Assembly (NCBI RefSeq): GCF_014655715.1
Contig: NZ_BNBM01000027.1
Location: forward strand, 30,174 to 94,173
Source: Streptomyces lanatus
GTDB lineage: Bacteria; Actinomycetota; Actinomycetes; Streptomycetales; Streptomycetaceae
DNA: 64,000 bases
Direction: 5' to 3'
The notes beneath the pieces were generated by a model. That model did no database searches and was not told the DNA's origin. It saw only the letters and a program-made list of their open reading frames with translations. Shown in pieces: positions 43,428 to 52,385 of this stretch (positions are counted from its first letter, which is position 1; each line of letters begins with the position of its first letter). Both the position numbers and the translations under genes were made by a program.

Positions 43428-45146
43428 ATGTCCGAACCAGAGACACCGAAACCGGCATCACCATCACTCGTCCGACCGCTCTTGGACGCTGCGCGGACCG
43501 TCATCATGACCGTGGACGACGACCCGGGGGTCTCCCGGGCCGTCGCCCGCGATCTGCGGCGGCGCTACGGCGCCTCGTACCGGATCGTGCGCGCGGAGTC
43601 CGGCGAGTCCGCGCTGGAGGCGCTGCGGGAGCTGAAGCTGCGCGGCGACCTCGTGGCGGTGATCCTGGCCGACTACCGCATGCCCCAGATGAACGGCATC
43701 GAGTTCCTCGAACAGGCCCTGGACGTGTACCCGGGCGCCCGGCGCGTGCTGCTGACCGCGTACGCGGACTCGAATGCGGCGATCGACGCGATCAACGTCG
43801 TCGACCTCGACCACTACCTCCTCAAGCCGTGGGACCCGCCGGAGGAGAAGCTCTACCCGATGCTGGACGACCTGCTGGAGGCGTGGCGGTGCAGTGACTT
43901 CCGGCCGGTGCCGAGCACTAAGGTCGTCGGACACCGGTGGTCGGCGCGCTCGTCGGACGTACGGGAGTTCCTGGCCCGCAACCAGGTGCCGTACCGCTGG
44001 TACTCCACCGAGGAGCCCGAGGGGCAGCGGCTGCTCACGGCCGCGGGGCAGGACGGGCAGCGGCTGCCGGTGGTGATCACGGCGGACGGTACGGCGCTCG
44101 TCGAGCCGGAGGTGCCGGAGCTGGCCGCGCACGTGGGGCTGGCGACGATGCCCACGGCCGACTTCTACGACCTGGTCGTCATCGGCGGCGGGCCGGCCGG
44201 GCTGGGCGCGGCCGTGTACGGGGCCTCGGAGGGCCTGCGTACGGTGCTCGTGGAGCGGTCGGCGACCGGCGGGCAGGCCGGGCAGAGTTCGCGGATCGAG
44301 AACTATCTGGGCTTCCCGGACGGGGTGTCCGGCGGCCAGCTCACCGACCGGGCGCGACGCCAGGCCACGAAGTTCGGCGCCGAGATCCTCACCGCGTGGG
44401 AGGTGACCGGACTGGAGAGCAGCGGGGCGGCGCGGCTCGTACGGTTCGCGGACGGGTCGACGATCGCGGCGCACAGCGTGATCCTGGCGACCGGTGTGTC
44501 GTACCGGCAGCTGGAGGCGCCGGGTGCCACCGAGCTGTCGGGCCGCGGGGTGTTCTACGGGTCCGCGCTCACCCAGGCTGCCGCCTGCCAGGGCCACGAC
44601 GTGTACATCGTCGGCGGCGCCAACTCGGCCGGGCAGGCGGCGATGTACCTGTCCAGGGGCGCCAAGTCGGTCACCCTGCTGGTACGCGGTCCCGACCTGG
44701 CCGCGTCGATGTCGCACTACCTGATCCAGCAGATCGCCGAGTCGCCGAACATCTCGGTACGGGCCCACACGGTCGTCGAGGCCGCGCACGGCGACGGCCA
44801 CCTGGAACAGCTGACGTTGCGCGACACGACGAGCAGTCGGACCGAACTGGTCGACGCGCAGTGGATGTTCGTGTTCATCGGCGCGGCCCCGCTGACCGGC
44901 TGGCTGGAGGGCACGGTGCTGCGGGACGAGCGCGGGTTCATCCTCGCCGGGCCCGATCTGACCGCCGACGGGCGGCCACCGGCGGACTGGGAGCTGGACC
45001 GGCCGCCGTACCACCTGGAGACCAACATCCCCGGCGTGTTCGTCGCCGGGGACGCGCGCGCGGAGTCCGCCAAGCGGGTCGCGTCCGCCGTCGGAGAGGG
45101 AGCCATGGCCGTGATGCTCGTACACCGGTATCTGGAGCAGTCGTGA
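43428..45146 (+). CDS. response regulator receiver fused to a thioredoxin-reductase-like flavoprotein without CxxC
   Basis: 572 aa from ATG 43428 (SD AAGGAG). Receiver domain about 20-150: acidic pair VDDDPG, phospho-Asp82 in LADYRMPQMNG, LLTAYAD and LLKPWDPPEEKL. A thioredoxin-like spacer follows (FLARNQVPYRWYSTEEPEGQ). An FAD/NAD(P)-binding half from about 245 reads FYDLVVIGGGPAGLGAAVYG and VYIVGGANSAGQAAMYLSRG, then GVFVAGDARAESAKRVASAV. Where thioredoxin reductase has CxxC the sequence is ALTQAAACQGHDV, with a single Cys, so disulfide transfer is unlikely. The stop overlaps the kinase start (GTGA). Known as a family in actinobacteria and cyanobacteria, but the reaction is unclear. Confidence 0.9.
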   Translation: MSEPETPKPASPSLVRPLLDAARTVIMTVDDDPGVSRAVARDLRRRYGASYRIVRAESGESALEALRELKLRGDLVAVILADYRMPQMNGIEFLEQALDVYPGARRVLLTAYADSNAAIDAINVVDLDHYLLKPWDPPEEKLYPMLDDLLEAWRCSDFRPVPSTKVVGHRWSARSSDVREFLARNQVPYRWYSTEEPEGQRLLTAAGQDGQRLPVVITADGTALVEPEVPELAAHVGLATMPTADFYDLVVIGGGPAGLGAAVYGASEGLRTVLVERSATGGQAGQSSRIENYLGFPDGVSGGQLTDRARRQATKFGAEILTAWEVTGLESSGAARLVRFADGSTIAAHSVILATGVSYRQLEAPGATELSGRGVFYGSALTQAAACQGHDVYIVGGANSAGQAAMYLSRGAKSVTLLVRGPDLAASMSHYLIQQIAESPNISVRAHTVVEAAHGDGHLEQLTLRDTTSSRTELVDAQWMFVFIGAAPLTGWLEGTVLRDERGFILAGPDLTADGRPPADWELDRPPYHLETNIPGVFVAGDARAESAKRVASAVGEGAMAVMLVHRYLEQS

Positions 45147-46615
45147 GCGGGCGGCTGATGCCGTGCAGCGCGGCGGAGATCAGCTCGCTGTTCCTGTTCG
45201 AGAGGCTGAGCTCCGAGCAGATCGACAGGCTGTGCAGCGAGGGACGGGTCGAACTGTTCGACCCCGGGCCGGTGTTCACCGAAGGTGACCCGGCGGCCTG
45301 CTTCTACGTGATGATCGAGGGCACGGTCGTCATGTCGCGCCGGGTGGGCGGCGACGATGTCGAGGTGAGCCGCACGTCCCAGCCAGGGGTGTACGCGGGA
45401 GCCGTGCGGGCGTACGTCGGGGACGGGAAACCGCAGCGGTACATGAACTCGCTGCGGGTGTCGGAGCCGACGCGGTTCTTCGTCCTGCCCGCCGAATCGT
45501 TCGCGAACTTCATGCACGAGTGGTTTCCGATGGCGGTCCATCTCCTGGAGGGGCTCTTCCTCGGTTCGCAGACCTTTCAGCGGGCCGTCGGGCAGCGCGA
45601 ACGGCTGCTGGCGCTGGGCTCGTTGTCCGCGGGTCTCACCCATGAGCTCAACAACCCGGCCGCGGCCACCGTACGGGCCACCTCGTCGCTCAGGGACCGG
45701 GCCGCGCAAATGCGCCACAAGCTCAGCGCCATCGCCTCGGGCCCCTACCACGGCGATGCCCTGAAGGCCCTGCTCGACCTCCAGGAGCGTACGGCCGAGC
45801 GGGTCTCCAAGGCGCCGCCACTGAGCCCGCTCGAAGCGTCCGACCGGGAGGACGAACTCGCCGACTGGCTCGACGACCACGGTGTCCAGAACGGCTGGAA
45901 GATCGCGCCGACCTTCGTACAGGGCGGTCTCGACGTCGACTGGCTGGAGCAGATCGCGACGGCCGTCGACGAGCAGGAAATCCTGCAGAGTGCCATCGAG
46001 TGCCTCAACTACACGGTCGAGACCGAGCTGTTGATGTCCGAGATCGAGGACTCCACCACCCGTATCTCGCACCTCGTCGACGCCGCCAAGCAGTACTCGC
46101 AGCTGGACCGCGCCCCCTATCAGGTCGCCGATGTCCACGAACTCCTCGACAGCACGCTGCTGATGCTGTCGGGCAAGATCGGTCCCCAGGTCAAGGTCGT
46201 GAAGGAGTACGACCGTTCGGTGCCGAGGATTCCGGCCTACCCGGCAGAACTGAACCAGGTGTGGACCAACCTGATCGACAACGCCGTCTCCGCCATCAAG
46301 AGCGCGGGCGGCGAAGGGACGTTGACCGTACGCACCGCTCTGGTGCACGACCGGCTGCTGGTGGAGTTCCGCGACACGGGCCCGGGAGTGCCGGCCGAGA
46401 TCCGCGACCGGATCTTCGACCCGTTCTTCACCACCAAACCGGTGGGCGAGGGCACCGGGCTGGGGCTCGACATCTCCTGGCGGATCGTCGTCAACAAGCA
46501 CCACGGTGACCTGAAAGTCGAGTCCGTACCCGGCAACACCCGCTTCCAGGTGCTGCTCCCCCTCACCACCACCGACCCCGACACCGTCCCCGCCCCGGCC
46601 CAGGAGTCCTCGTGA
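45143..46615 (+). CDS. sensor histidine kinase with N-terminal cyclic-nucleotide-binding domain
   Basis: 490 aa from GTG 45143, overlapping the previous TGA. Residues about 10-130 form a cNMP-binding (CAP_ED-like) fold: LFDPGPVFTEGDPAACFYVM, IEGTVVMSRR. Phospho-acceptor His167 is in SAGLTHELNNPAAATVRA, and the ATPase has N box NLIDNAVSAI, DTGPGVPAEI, FFTTKPVGEGTGLGLDIS. It has no membrane span, so it is cytosolic. Strict coupling marks it as the cognate kinase of the receiver-flavoprotein. The frame reading through from 43937 is a shadow of that gene. Confidence 0.93.
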   Translation: MSGRLMPCSAAEISSLFLFERLSSEQIDRLCSEGRVELFDPGPVFTEGDPAACFYVMIEGTVVMSRRVGGDDVEVSRTSQPGVYAGAVRAYVGDGKPQRYMNSLRVSEPTRFFVLPAESFANFMHEWFPMAVHLLEGLFLGSQTFQRAVGQRERLLALGSLSAGLTHELNNPAAATVRATSSLRDRAAQMRHKLSAIASGPYHGDALKALLDLQERTAERVSKAPPLSPLEASDREDELADWLDDHGVQNGWKIAPTFVQGGLDVDWLEQIATAVDEQEILQSAIECLNYTVETELLMSEIEDSTTRISHLVDAAKQYSQLDRAPYQVADVHELLDSTLLMLSGKIGPQVKVVKEYDRSVPRIPAYPAELNQVWTNLIDNAVSAIKSAGGEGTLTVRTALVHDRLLVEFRDTGPGVPAEIRDRIFDPFFTTKPVGEGTGLGLDISWRIVVNKHHGDLKVESVPGNTRFQVLLPLTTTDPDTVPAPAQESS

Positions 46616-46675
46616 CCAAGGGGGCGACCGCACCTCTTTGCACCTAATCAACTTCACGAACCAGTCAAATAGGGC

Positions 46676-46697
46676 GAATGCTTGGTATTTGGCATTC
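46676..46697. promoter_or_regulatory. inverted repeat before the hydrolase gene
   Basis: GAATGC (46676-46681) and GCATTC (46692-46697) in an AT-rich patch, 24 bases before the start codon and close to SD AAAGGA. Possible operator. Confidence 0.4.
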
Positions 46698-46720
46698 TTC
46701 TCACCGGAAAGGACGGAACT

Positions 46721-47599
46721 ATGGAACGCAACGAGTCTCCCGACGCGACGTACGCGAGAACCTGGAGCAACGGCCGCGGCGAGGTGCGGTTCTTCACCCG
46801 GGCCGATGGCTCGCGGCTGCGCTACTACACGGTGGGCACCGGCCCCGCCCTCGTGCTGATGCACACCGTGCGCGGCGAGCTCGACTACTTCCAGCGGGTG
46901 ATCCCGCTGTTGTGGGACCACTACACGGTCTACGCGCTGGATCTGCCCGGGATGGGATGGTCCGACATCGTCCCCGGCGCACAGTACGAGGAGCCGCAAC
47001 TGCGGGCCGCAGTCGTCGAATTCGTCCGCGGACTGGACCTTCACAACGTCACCCTGTCCGGCGAATCGCTCGGGGGCGCCCTGTCCCTGTCGGCATCCAT
47101 CGACCTGAAGGACCGGGTCAGCCGGGTCGTGGCGTTCAACAGCTACGACTACCCCCAGGGAGGCGAACGCGGAAACTGGATCGCCCGCGTCATCATCTCC
47201 AGCGTGCGGATGCCCGTGCTGGGCCCCTTCTTCGCCACCCAAGAGCCGCGGCCCATCTTTCGGGCCATCCTGCAGGGCGGCTACGTCGACAAGACCCGGC
47301 TGCCCGAGGACTTCATCACCGAGCTACTCAGGAGCGGCCGCCGCAAGGGCTACGACAAGGTGGCCCGAGGGATCTTCCGCAGCCTCAACGGATTCGACCG
47401 GGCCCGCGAGCGCTACCCGCGCGTGTGGGCACCCGTCACCCTCGTCTACAGCGAAAACGACTGGTCCCGGCCCGCCGAACGAGACCGCGTGGCCAACGCG
47501 CTGGCGGACGTCCACCGCATCACCGTGCCCCGCACCGGCCACTTCTCCGCCTTGGAGCGCCCCGACGAGATGGCGCGGATCCTGCTCGACGCGGCCTGA
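46721..47599 (+). CDS. alpha/beta-hydrolase
   Basis: 292 aa from ATG 46721 (SD AAAGGA; a 13-codon longer frame has no such site). Lid-less hydrolase: PALVLMHTVRGELDYFQRVI, ALDLPGMGWSD, nucleophile VTLSGESLGGALSLSAS, acid in LVYSENDWSRP, catalytic His in VPRTGHFSALERPDEM. The oxyanion HG dipeptide is HT here (LMHTVRG). Substrate unknown. A DUF302 protein follows 60 bases later. Confidence 0.9.
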   Translation: MERNESPDATYARTWSNGRGEVRFFTRADGSRLRYYTVGTGPALVLMHTVRGELDYFQRVIPLLWDHYTVYALDLPGMGWSDIVPGAQYEEPQLRAAVVEFVRGLDLHNVTLSGESLGGALSLSASIDLKDRVSRVVAFNSYDYPQGGERGNWIARVIISSVRMPVLGPFFATQEPRPIFRAILQGGYVDKTRLPEDFITELLRSGRRKGYDKVARGIFRSLNGFDRARERYPRVWAPVTLVYSENDWSRPAERDRVANALADVHRITVPRTGHFSALERPDEMARILLDAA

Positions 47600-47658
47600 C
47601 CTGACCCGGCAACTATCGGCACCCGCCGCCCATCCCCGTCAGGACATGAGGAAGCGCC

Positions 47659-48174
47659 ATGACTCAGGCCGTCTCCCACCTCGTCAACCGCCTTGTCATC
47701 GACACCGAGGACTCCTTCTACGACGTCCGTCGGCGCTACGAATCGCTGGTACCCGCCATCGATTTCGCCGAACTCGTCGAAGTGATCGCGACAGGTGACC
47801 TCGCACGGGTGCAGGCATACACCACCAACCGCACACCCCATTCCTTCGCCGTCTTCTGGACCCTGGACCCGATGCCGGTGATGCAGCTTTCGGGACATCA
47901 ACTCCGCGCCGTCACCTACATGATGGGAAACAACGTCATCGCGGAAACCATGTTCCGGCACGACCCCGGCATCATCCTCTACGCCCCGCTGCGCACCGCG
48001 ATCTACGAGACCGCCTCCGGCAGTGTGCAGTTCAGCATCGACCAACCGTCGAGCAAATTCGCCAGCTTCGGCGATCCCCGCATCGCTGAGGTCGGAGCAC
48101 AACTCGACGTCAAAGTCGCTGACTTGCTCCGCCTCATGACACTGCCGGTACCACCGGAGCTGATCACAGGCTGA
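47659..48174 (+). CDS. DUF302-family protein
   Basis: 171 aa from ATG 47659 (SD GAGGAA). It begins SHLVNRLVIDTEDSFYDVRR and contains the family's central YMMGNNVIAETMFRHDPGII and LYAPLRTAIYETASG, ending KVADLLRLMTLPVPPELITG. No catalytic residues can be assigned. DUF302 proteins are small cytosolic domains sometimes found near redox or detoxification genes. It probably forms an operon with the hydrolase. Confidence 0.8.
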   Translation: MTQAVSHLVNRLVIDTEDSFYDVRRRYESLVPAIDFAELVEVIATGDLARVQAYTTNRTPHSFAVFWTLDPMPVMQLSGHQLRAVTYMMGNNVIAETMFRHDPGIILYAPLRTAIYETASGSVQFSIDQPSSKFASFGDPRIAEVGAQLDVKVADLLRLMTLPVPPELITG

Positions 48175-48533
48175 CCCTTGGCACTCCTGCACCGTTTCGC
48201 TGTCTGACCTGGTCAGAGGCATCGTCGACCGTGCGGGCCCGTTGTCCGAGCACACGGCTCAAGCAAGCCCTGATGGCTCGCGGGCGTATACGGGTGCTGG
48301 CTTGTGTTTGCGACGTCGTTCTCTTCAGTAATCGGCAAGGACTGGGGCGTCGACGGACGATGCGCCCTTGACCATCTGGTGTCAGACGATCTGGTGACGC
48401 ACGTGAACGCCGCCTTCGCGGCCCCCCGCCCTGATCGGTGCATTGCTGCTGCCGACCAAGCCGGTGATCACCAAGAAGCTCATACTCGACATTCCGGGCA
48501 TCGTTGCGGCGAGCGAGGGTCGACCTGCCGTAC
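48175..48533. other. intergenic stretch with a possible gene tail
   Basis: About 360 bases. On the plus strand, 48439-48560 reads LIGALLLPTKPVITKKLILD and IPGIVAASEGRPAVLDN before a stop inside the next promoter. It looks like a displaced protein end but is unrecognised. Nothing else supported. Confidence 0.3.
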
Positions 48534-48600
48534 TTGACAACTCAGTACAGAACCGTCTAGGTTTCTGACTGTTCAGTACATAACGGTGCTGAGCTCACCG
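48534..48600 (+). promoter_or_regulatory. second copy of the TetR-type promoter/operator
   Basis: TTGACA (48534-48539), 18-base spacer, TAGGTT (48558-48563), then GACTGTTCAGTA and CTCACCGGACAG, matching 42467-42535 base for base at most positions. It drives the flavoprotein/MFS genes. Between it and the start at 48837 lies a leader of about 240 bases. That leader holds what looks like the first 30 residues of another MFS protein (HGLTLAILATAFIDVLDLYI, 48651-48710), then loses similarity. Confidence 0.75.
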
Positions 48601-48836
48601 GACAGGCTGCGTGCACGCCCGGCGTTGCGATGCCTTCCAGGCCGACAAGGCACGGTCTCACCCTCGCGATCCTCGCGACGGCGTTCATCGACGTACTGGA
48701 TCTGTACATCACGAACGACCCCAGCAAACCGGGGCCGGACTCTGCACAACAGCCCAAGACGGTCGTCGCCCGCATCCTGCGCTTCCTGAACGGCTGCCCC
48801 CTCCAACCACCCAGAACTCGAAGGACTGACCGAACC

Positions 48837-49887
48837 ATGAACGACACGGAAAAGCAGGAGGCCGCGACTGTGACGGCTCCTGCGTTCGCGAGCGACGCTC
48901 TGGCCGAGGGGACCGTCGACGCGGTGGTGATCGGCGGGGGTGCCGCGGGGCTGAACGGTGCACTGATCCTCGCCCGCTCCCGCCGCTCGGTCGTCGTGAT
49001 CGACAGCGGTGCCCCGCGCAACGCGCCCGCGGAGGCCGTGCACGGCCTCCTCGCCCTGGACGGCACCCCGCCGTCCGAGATCCTTCGACGGGGCCGGGAG
49101 CAGGTGCGCCAGTACGGCGGACGCGTCGTGTCCGGCAAGGTGGTCTCGGCCGAGTCCGCCCCCCCCGTCGGCGGACGGGGACCTGCGGTTCATCGTCACC
49201 CTGGCCGACGGCCGCAGCGTCACCGCCCGCCGGATCCTGGTGGCCACCGGCCTGAAGGATGTGCTGCCCGAGGTGCCCGGCCTCGCCGAGCATTGGGGAC
49301 ACGGTGTGGTGCACTGCCCGTACTGCCACGGCTGGGAGGTGCGCGATGAGCCCATCGGCATCCTTGCCACCGGCGCGGCCTCCATCGGCCACGCGCTCTT
49401 GTTCCGTCAGCTGACCGAGGACCTGACCTACTTCACCCACGGCACCGAGCTGGACGAGGACAGCCGCGCCCGCTTCGCCGCCCGCGGCATCCGCGTCATC
49501 GACACCCCGGTCACCGAGGTCGTCAGCGACGAGGACGGTGCCCTCGCCGGGGTGCGCCTGGCCGACGGGCAGGTGGTGGCCCGCCGCGTCCTCGCGGTCG
49601 CCCCGCAGATGCAGGCCCGCACCCATGGCCTGGAAGGTCTGGGCCTGCCGGTGCAGGACCTGCCGACGGGCCGCACTTTCGCCTCCGGTATCGACGGCAC
49701 CACCGAGGTGCCGGGTGTGTGGGTGGCCGGCAACGTCACCGATCCGGTTGCCCAGGTCGGGGCCTCCGCAGCGGCTGGCGCGCTGGCCGGCATCGACATC
49801 AACAAGGTGCTGGCCGTCGCGGACACCGACGCGGCCCTCCAGGGGATCGCTGAGGGAAGCCCACAAGGGGCAACAGGACGATCTTGA
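48837..49887 (+). CDS. thioredoxin-reductase-like FAD oxidoreductase, one-base frameshift
   Basis: ATG 48837, about 349 aa if repaired. FAD motif DAVVIGGGAAGLNGALILAR; redox motif VVHCPYCHGWEV (CxxC) in the second half; C-terminal FAD motif VPGVWVAGNVTDPVAQVGAS. The reading frame changes at a run of eight C (about 49160-49167): seven C would join VVSAESAPP to SADGDLRFIVTLAD. Related enzymes oxidise dithiols or act in holomycin-like disulfide formation; here the MFS exporter behind it and the TetR promoter suggest drug or redox stress defence. Either a genuine disruption or a base-calling error. Confidence 0.8.
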
Positions 49888-49975
49888 AGCCCGGAGATCT
49901 CAGCCCGTCACCCGCTCGCCTCACGGGCAATCAAGTGATTCCGCTCGTCCGCCCCGTCCCCCTCAGGAGCTACTG

Positions 49976-51607
49976 ATGTCCTTCCTTGCGAACACCCCCG
50001 TGGAGAAAATGCCCGGGCCTTACGCGCGGCGCTGGTGGGCGCTGCTCGTGCTGTGCCTGAGCCTGCTGATCACGGTGATGGCGAACACGTCGCTGATCGT
50101 CGCCGCCCCCGACATGACTACCGACCTGGGCCTGAGCAGCAGTGATCTGCAGTGGGTCGTCGACAGCTACACCGTTCCGTACGCGGCGCTGATGCTGGTG
50201 CTGGGCGCGATCGGCGACAAGTACAGTCGGCGCGGCGCGCTGGTGCTGGGTCTGCTGATCTTCGCCGGCGGTTCTGTGATGGGGAGCGTGGTCGACGAGA
50301 CCGCGCTGGTCATCGTGGCCCGTGCGATCATGGGTATCGGTGCCGCGGTCGTGATGCCGGCCACGCTGTCCCTGGTCGTCGCGACCTTCCCCCGGAGCGA
50401 GCGGGCCAAGGCCATCACCGCCTGGGCCGCGACCTCCGGGGTGGCGGTGGCCGTCGGCCCGCTGGTCTCCGGCTGGCTGCTGGAGGACCACGCCTGGGGC
50501 TCGACCTTCCTGATCAACGTGCCGATCGCCGTCCTCGCCGTGTTCGGCGCGCTCGCCCTGGTACCGCCGTCCAAGGCGGAGGGCATGGGCCGGATCGACT
50601 ACGTCGGTGGTCTGCTGTCGATCGTCTCCGTCGGCTCCCTGATCTACGCCGCCATCGAGGGCCCGCACTCCGGCTGGGGCGTCGGCCCCGTCACCGCCGC
50701 CGTGGTCGCCGGTGCCGGTCTGGTCGCCTTCGTTGCCTGGGAGCTGCGGCACCCGCACCCGATGCTGGACGTCCGGAAGTTCGCGCTGCGGCCCTTCACC
50801 GGCTCGATGCTCGCGGTGATGTTCTTCTTCTTCGGTATGTTCGCCGTGATCTACTACGCGACGCAGTTCCTGCAGTTCGTCCTCGGCTACGGCGCCCTGG
50901 ACACGGGTGTACGGCTGCTGCCGCTGGGCGGTGCGGTGTTCCTCGGGTCCGCGGTGACCGGGGTGCTCGCCCCGAAGCTGGGGGTGAGGGTGATGGTCGT
51001 GACCGGCATGACCGTCGGCACGGCGGGCATGTTTCTGCTCACCCAGATCGACAAGGGGTCGACGTACGGGGACTTCCTGGTGCCGCTGATGATGCTGGGC
51101 CTCGCGCTCGGACTGGCCATCTCCCCGGCGACCGACACGATCATGGGCTCCTTCCCCGAGTCCGAGCTGGGCGTCGGCGGCGGTGTCAACGACACCGCGC
51201 TGGAGCTGGGCGGGGCGCTGGGCATCGCGGTGCTGGGCTCGCTGCTGGGCACGGCCTACCGGGACGAGCTGAGTGACCTGGTGGGCAACCGGCTCCCGGC
51301 GGAGGCGATGGAGACCGCCAAGGACTCGGTCGGCGCCGGCCTGGCCGGCGCAGAGCGGGTCGCGCAGGATCCCTCCGTCGGGCCCCAGCAGGCCCAGGCC
51401 ACCGTGGACGCCGTCCACCAGGCCTTCGCCCACGGCGTCGCCCAGACCAGCCTCATCGGCGGGATCATCATGGCTGCCGGAACCCTGATCGTCCTCGCGG
51501 TCCTGCCGGGTCGGCGCGGGTTCGTGAGGAAGAGCGCCGAGCTGGGGGCCGTGACAGCGGCGAGCGAGGCGGTGACTGTGCGGGAGCACAGCGGGTCCAC
51601 CCGCTAG
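49976..51607 (+). CDS. MFS multidrug exporter (DHA2/EmrB-QacA type, 14 spans)
   Basis: 543 aa from ATG 49976 (SD AGGAG). N-terminal ALLVLCLSLLITVMANTSLI, motif A-like GAIGDKYSRRGALVLG, and motif C region TSGVAVAVGPLVSGWLLEDH. Hydrophobic stretches fit 14 membrane spans, ending AGTLIVLAVLPGRRGF with a charged tail. It is predicted to export drugs by proton antiport. It is downstream of the oxidoreductase and probably in the same TetR-controlled transcript. A perfect 25-bp hairpin ends the unit. Confidence 0.95.
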   Translation: MSFLANTPVEKMPGPYARRWWALLVLCLSLLITVMANTSLIVAAPDMTTDLGLSSSDLQWVVDSYTVPYAALMLVLGAIGDKYSRRGALVLGLLIFAGGSVMGSVVDETALVIVARAIMGIGAAVVMPATLSLVVATFPRSERAKAITAWAATSGVAVAVGPLVSGWLLEDHAWGSTFLINVPIAVLAVFGALALVPPSKAEGMGRIDYVGGLLSIVSVGSLIYAAIEGPHSGWGVGPVTAAVVAGAGLVAFVAWELRHPHPMLDVRKFALRPFTGSMLAVMFFFFGMFAVIYYATQFLQFVLGYGALDTGVRLLPLGGAVFLGSAVTGVLAPKLGVRVMVVTGMTVGTAGMFLLTQIDKGSTYGDFLVPLMMLGLALGLAISPATDTIMGSFPESELGVGGGVNDTALELGGALGIAVLGSLLGTAYRDELSDLVGNRLPAEAMETAKDSVGAGLAGAERVAQDPSVGPQQAQATVDAVHQAFAHGVAQTSLIGGIIMAAGTLIVLAVLPGRRGFVRKSAELGAVTAASEAVTVREHSGSTR

Positions 51608-51769
51608 ATCGCCGGCGGGGCGTCCACTGGATCGCCGGGGACGCGTCCGCCGGGTCGCCGGGCACCGTCTCCGCCGGATCGCCCGCGAAGCGCGTCGGGC
51701 AGGAGCCCGGCGGCGCGAGACGCGCAGGGCGCGAGCGTGGTCCACGGCCACGCGGATCCTCTGCCGGAA

Positions 51770-51823
51770 CACCTCACGGCCCTTGGCCTCCGGGACGGCC
51801 CGGAGGCCAAGGGCCGTGAGGTG
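51770..51823 (+). terminator. perfect 25-bp hairpin terminator after the MFS gene
   Basis: Arms 51770-51794 and 51799-51823 are perfect reverse complements (core CACCTCACGGCCCTTGG), loop ACGG. It lies 160 bases after the stop codon. The stretch 51608-51720 between them consists of degenerate GGATCGCC/GTCCGCCG repeats without a gene. Confidence 0.85.
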
Positions 51824-51977
51824 ACAGCGGCGGTCGCCGCAGGCGCCGCCCTGCGACGACGGTCATGCTCGATGCGACCGTCGTGATGCACTGCTACCTG
51901 CGATGACTGTTGTTCTCAGGACACGCATCAGCGCAGGAAAGCAGGGCATCTCCAGGTGACCCGGACGGGGCCCCAGG

Positions 51978-52385
51978 TCAGGGCTGTGATGGTGCGGATG
52001 TTCGGCTGCGGGTGGGCAGGGGGATGACGGTGCTGGCGTCGCGCAGGGCGTGGTTTTCGAGGGTGAGTTGCCGGATGGCCTCCTCGTACAGGGCGAGGGT
52101 GCGGCGCAGGTCGGTGTTCTCCTGCCGTAGCCGGCGGAGATTCTCGTCCTTGGGCTTGTCGGTCTTCAGCCGGTCCGTGCCTGTCTGGCTGCCGGCTGCG
52201 GGGATCCGGGGCCGGAAGTGGGTGTCGATCAGGTCGGCGTAGTGGCGGTGGAAGGTGGCGTGGGGGATGCCGAGGCCGCGCTCGATGGCGGTGACGGTTG
52301 GCCTGCGTCCGCTGGCGGACGCCTCGTCCAGGACGGTGTCGATGGCGGCCTTGACGGTGTCGGCGTCGGGCAGGGCTCGTTTCAC
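51978..52385 (-). CDS. small accessory protein of the recombinase module (TnpC/DUF6262-like)
   Basis: 135 aa from GTG 52385, which overlaps the recombinase stop (GTGA). N-terminal helix-turn-helix-like part (RPTVTAIERGLGIPHATFHR) is followed by a coiled coil, ENLRRLRQENTDLRRTLALY and EEAIRQLTLENHALRD. Size, position and coiled-coil form match TnpC of Tn554-type elements, a DNA-binding helper that sets orientation and efficiency of integration. Last gene of the module. Confidence 0.75.
   Translation of the reverse strand: MKRALPDADTVKAAIDTVLDEASASGRRPTVTAIERGLGIPHATFHRHYADLIDTHFRPRIPAAGSQTGTDRLKTDKPKDENLRRLRQENTDLRRTLALYEEAIRQLTLENHALRDASTVIPLPTRSRTSAPSQP

Noticed and set aside
43464..46600. 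long minus-strand frames opposite the two-component genes
   Set aside because: Shadows; the plus strand has receiver, FAD and kinase motifs with coupled starts.
51608..51720. possible small repeat-rich gene after the exporter
   Set aside because: Degenerate GGATCGCC/GTCCGCCG repeats with no start, SD or stable frame.
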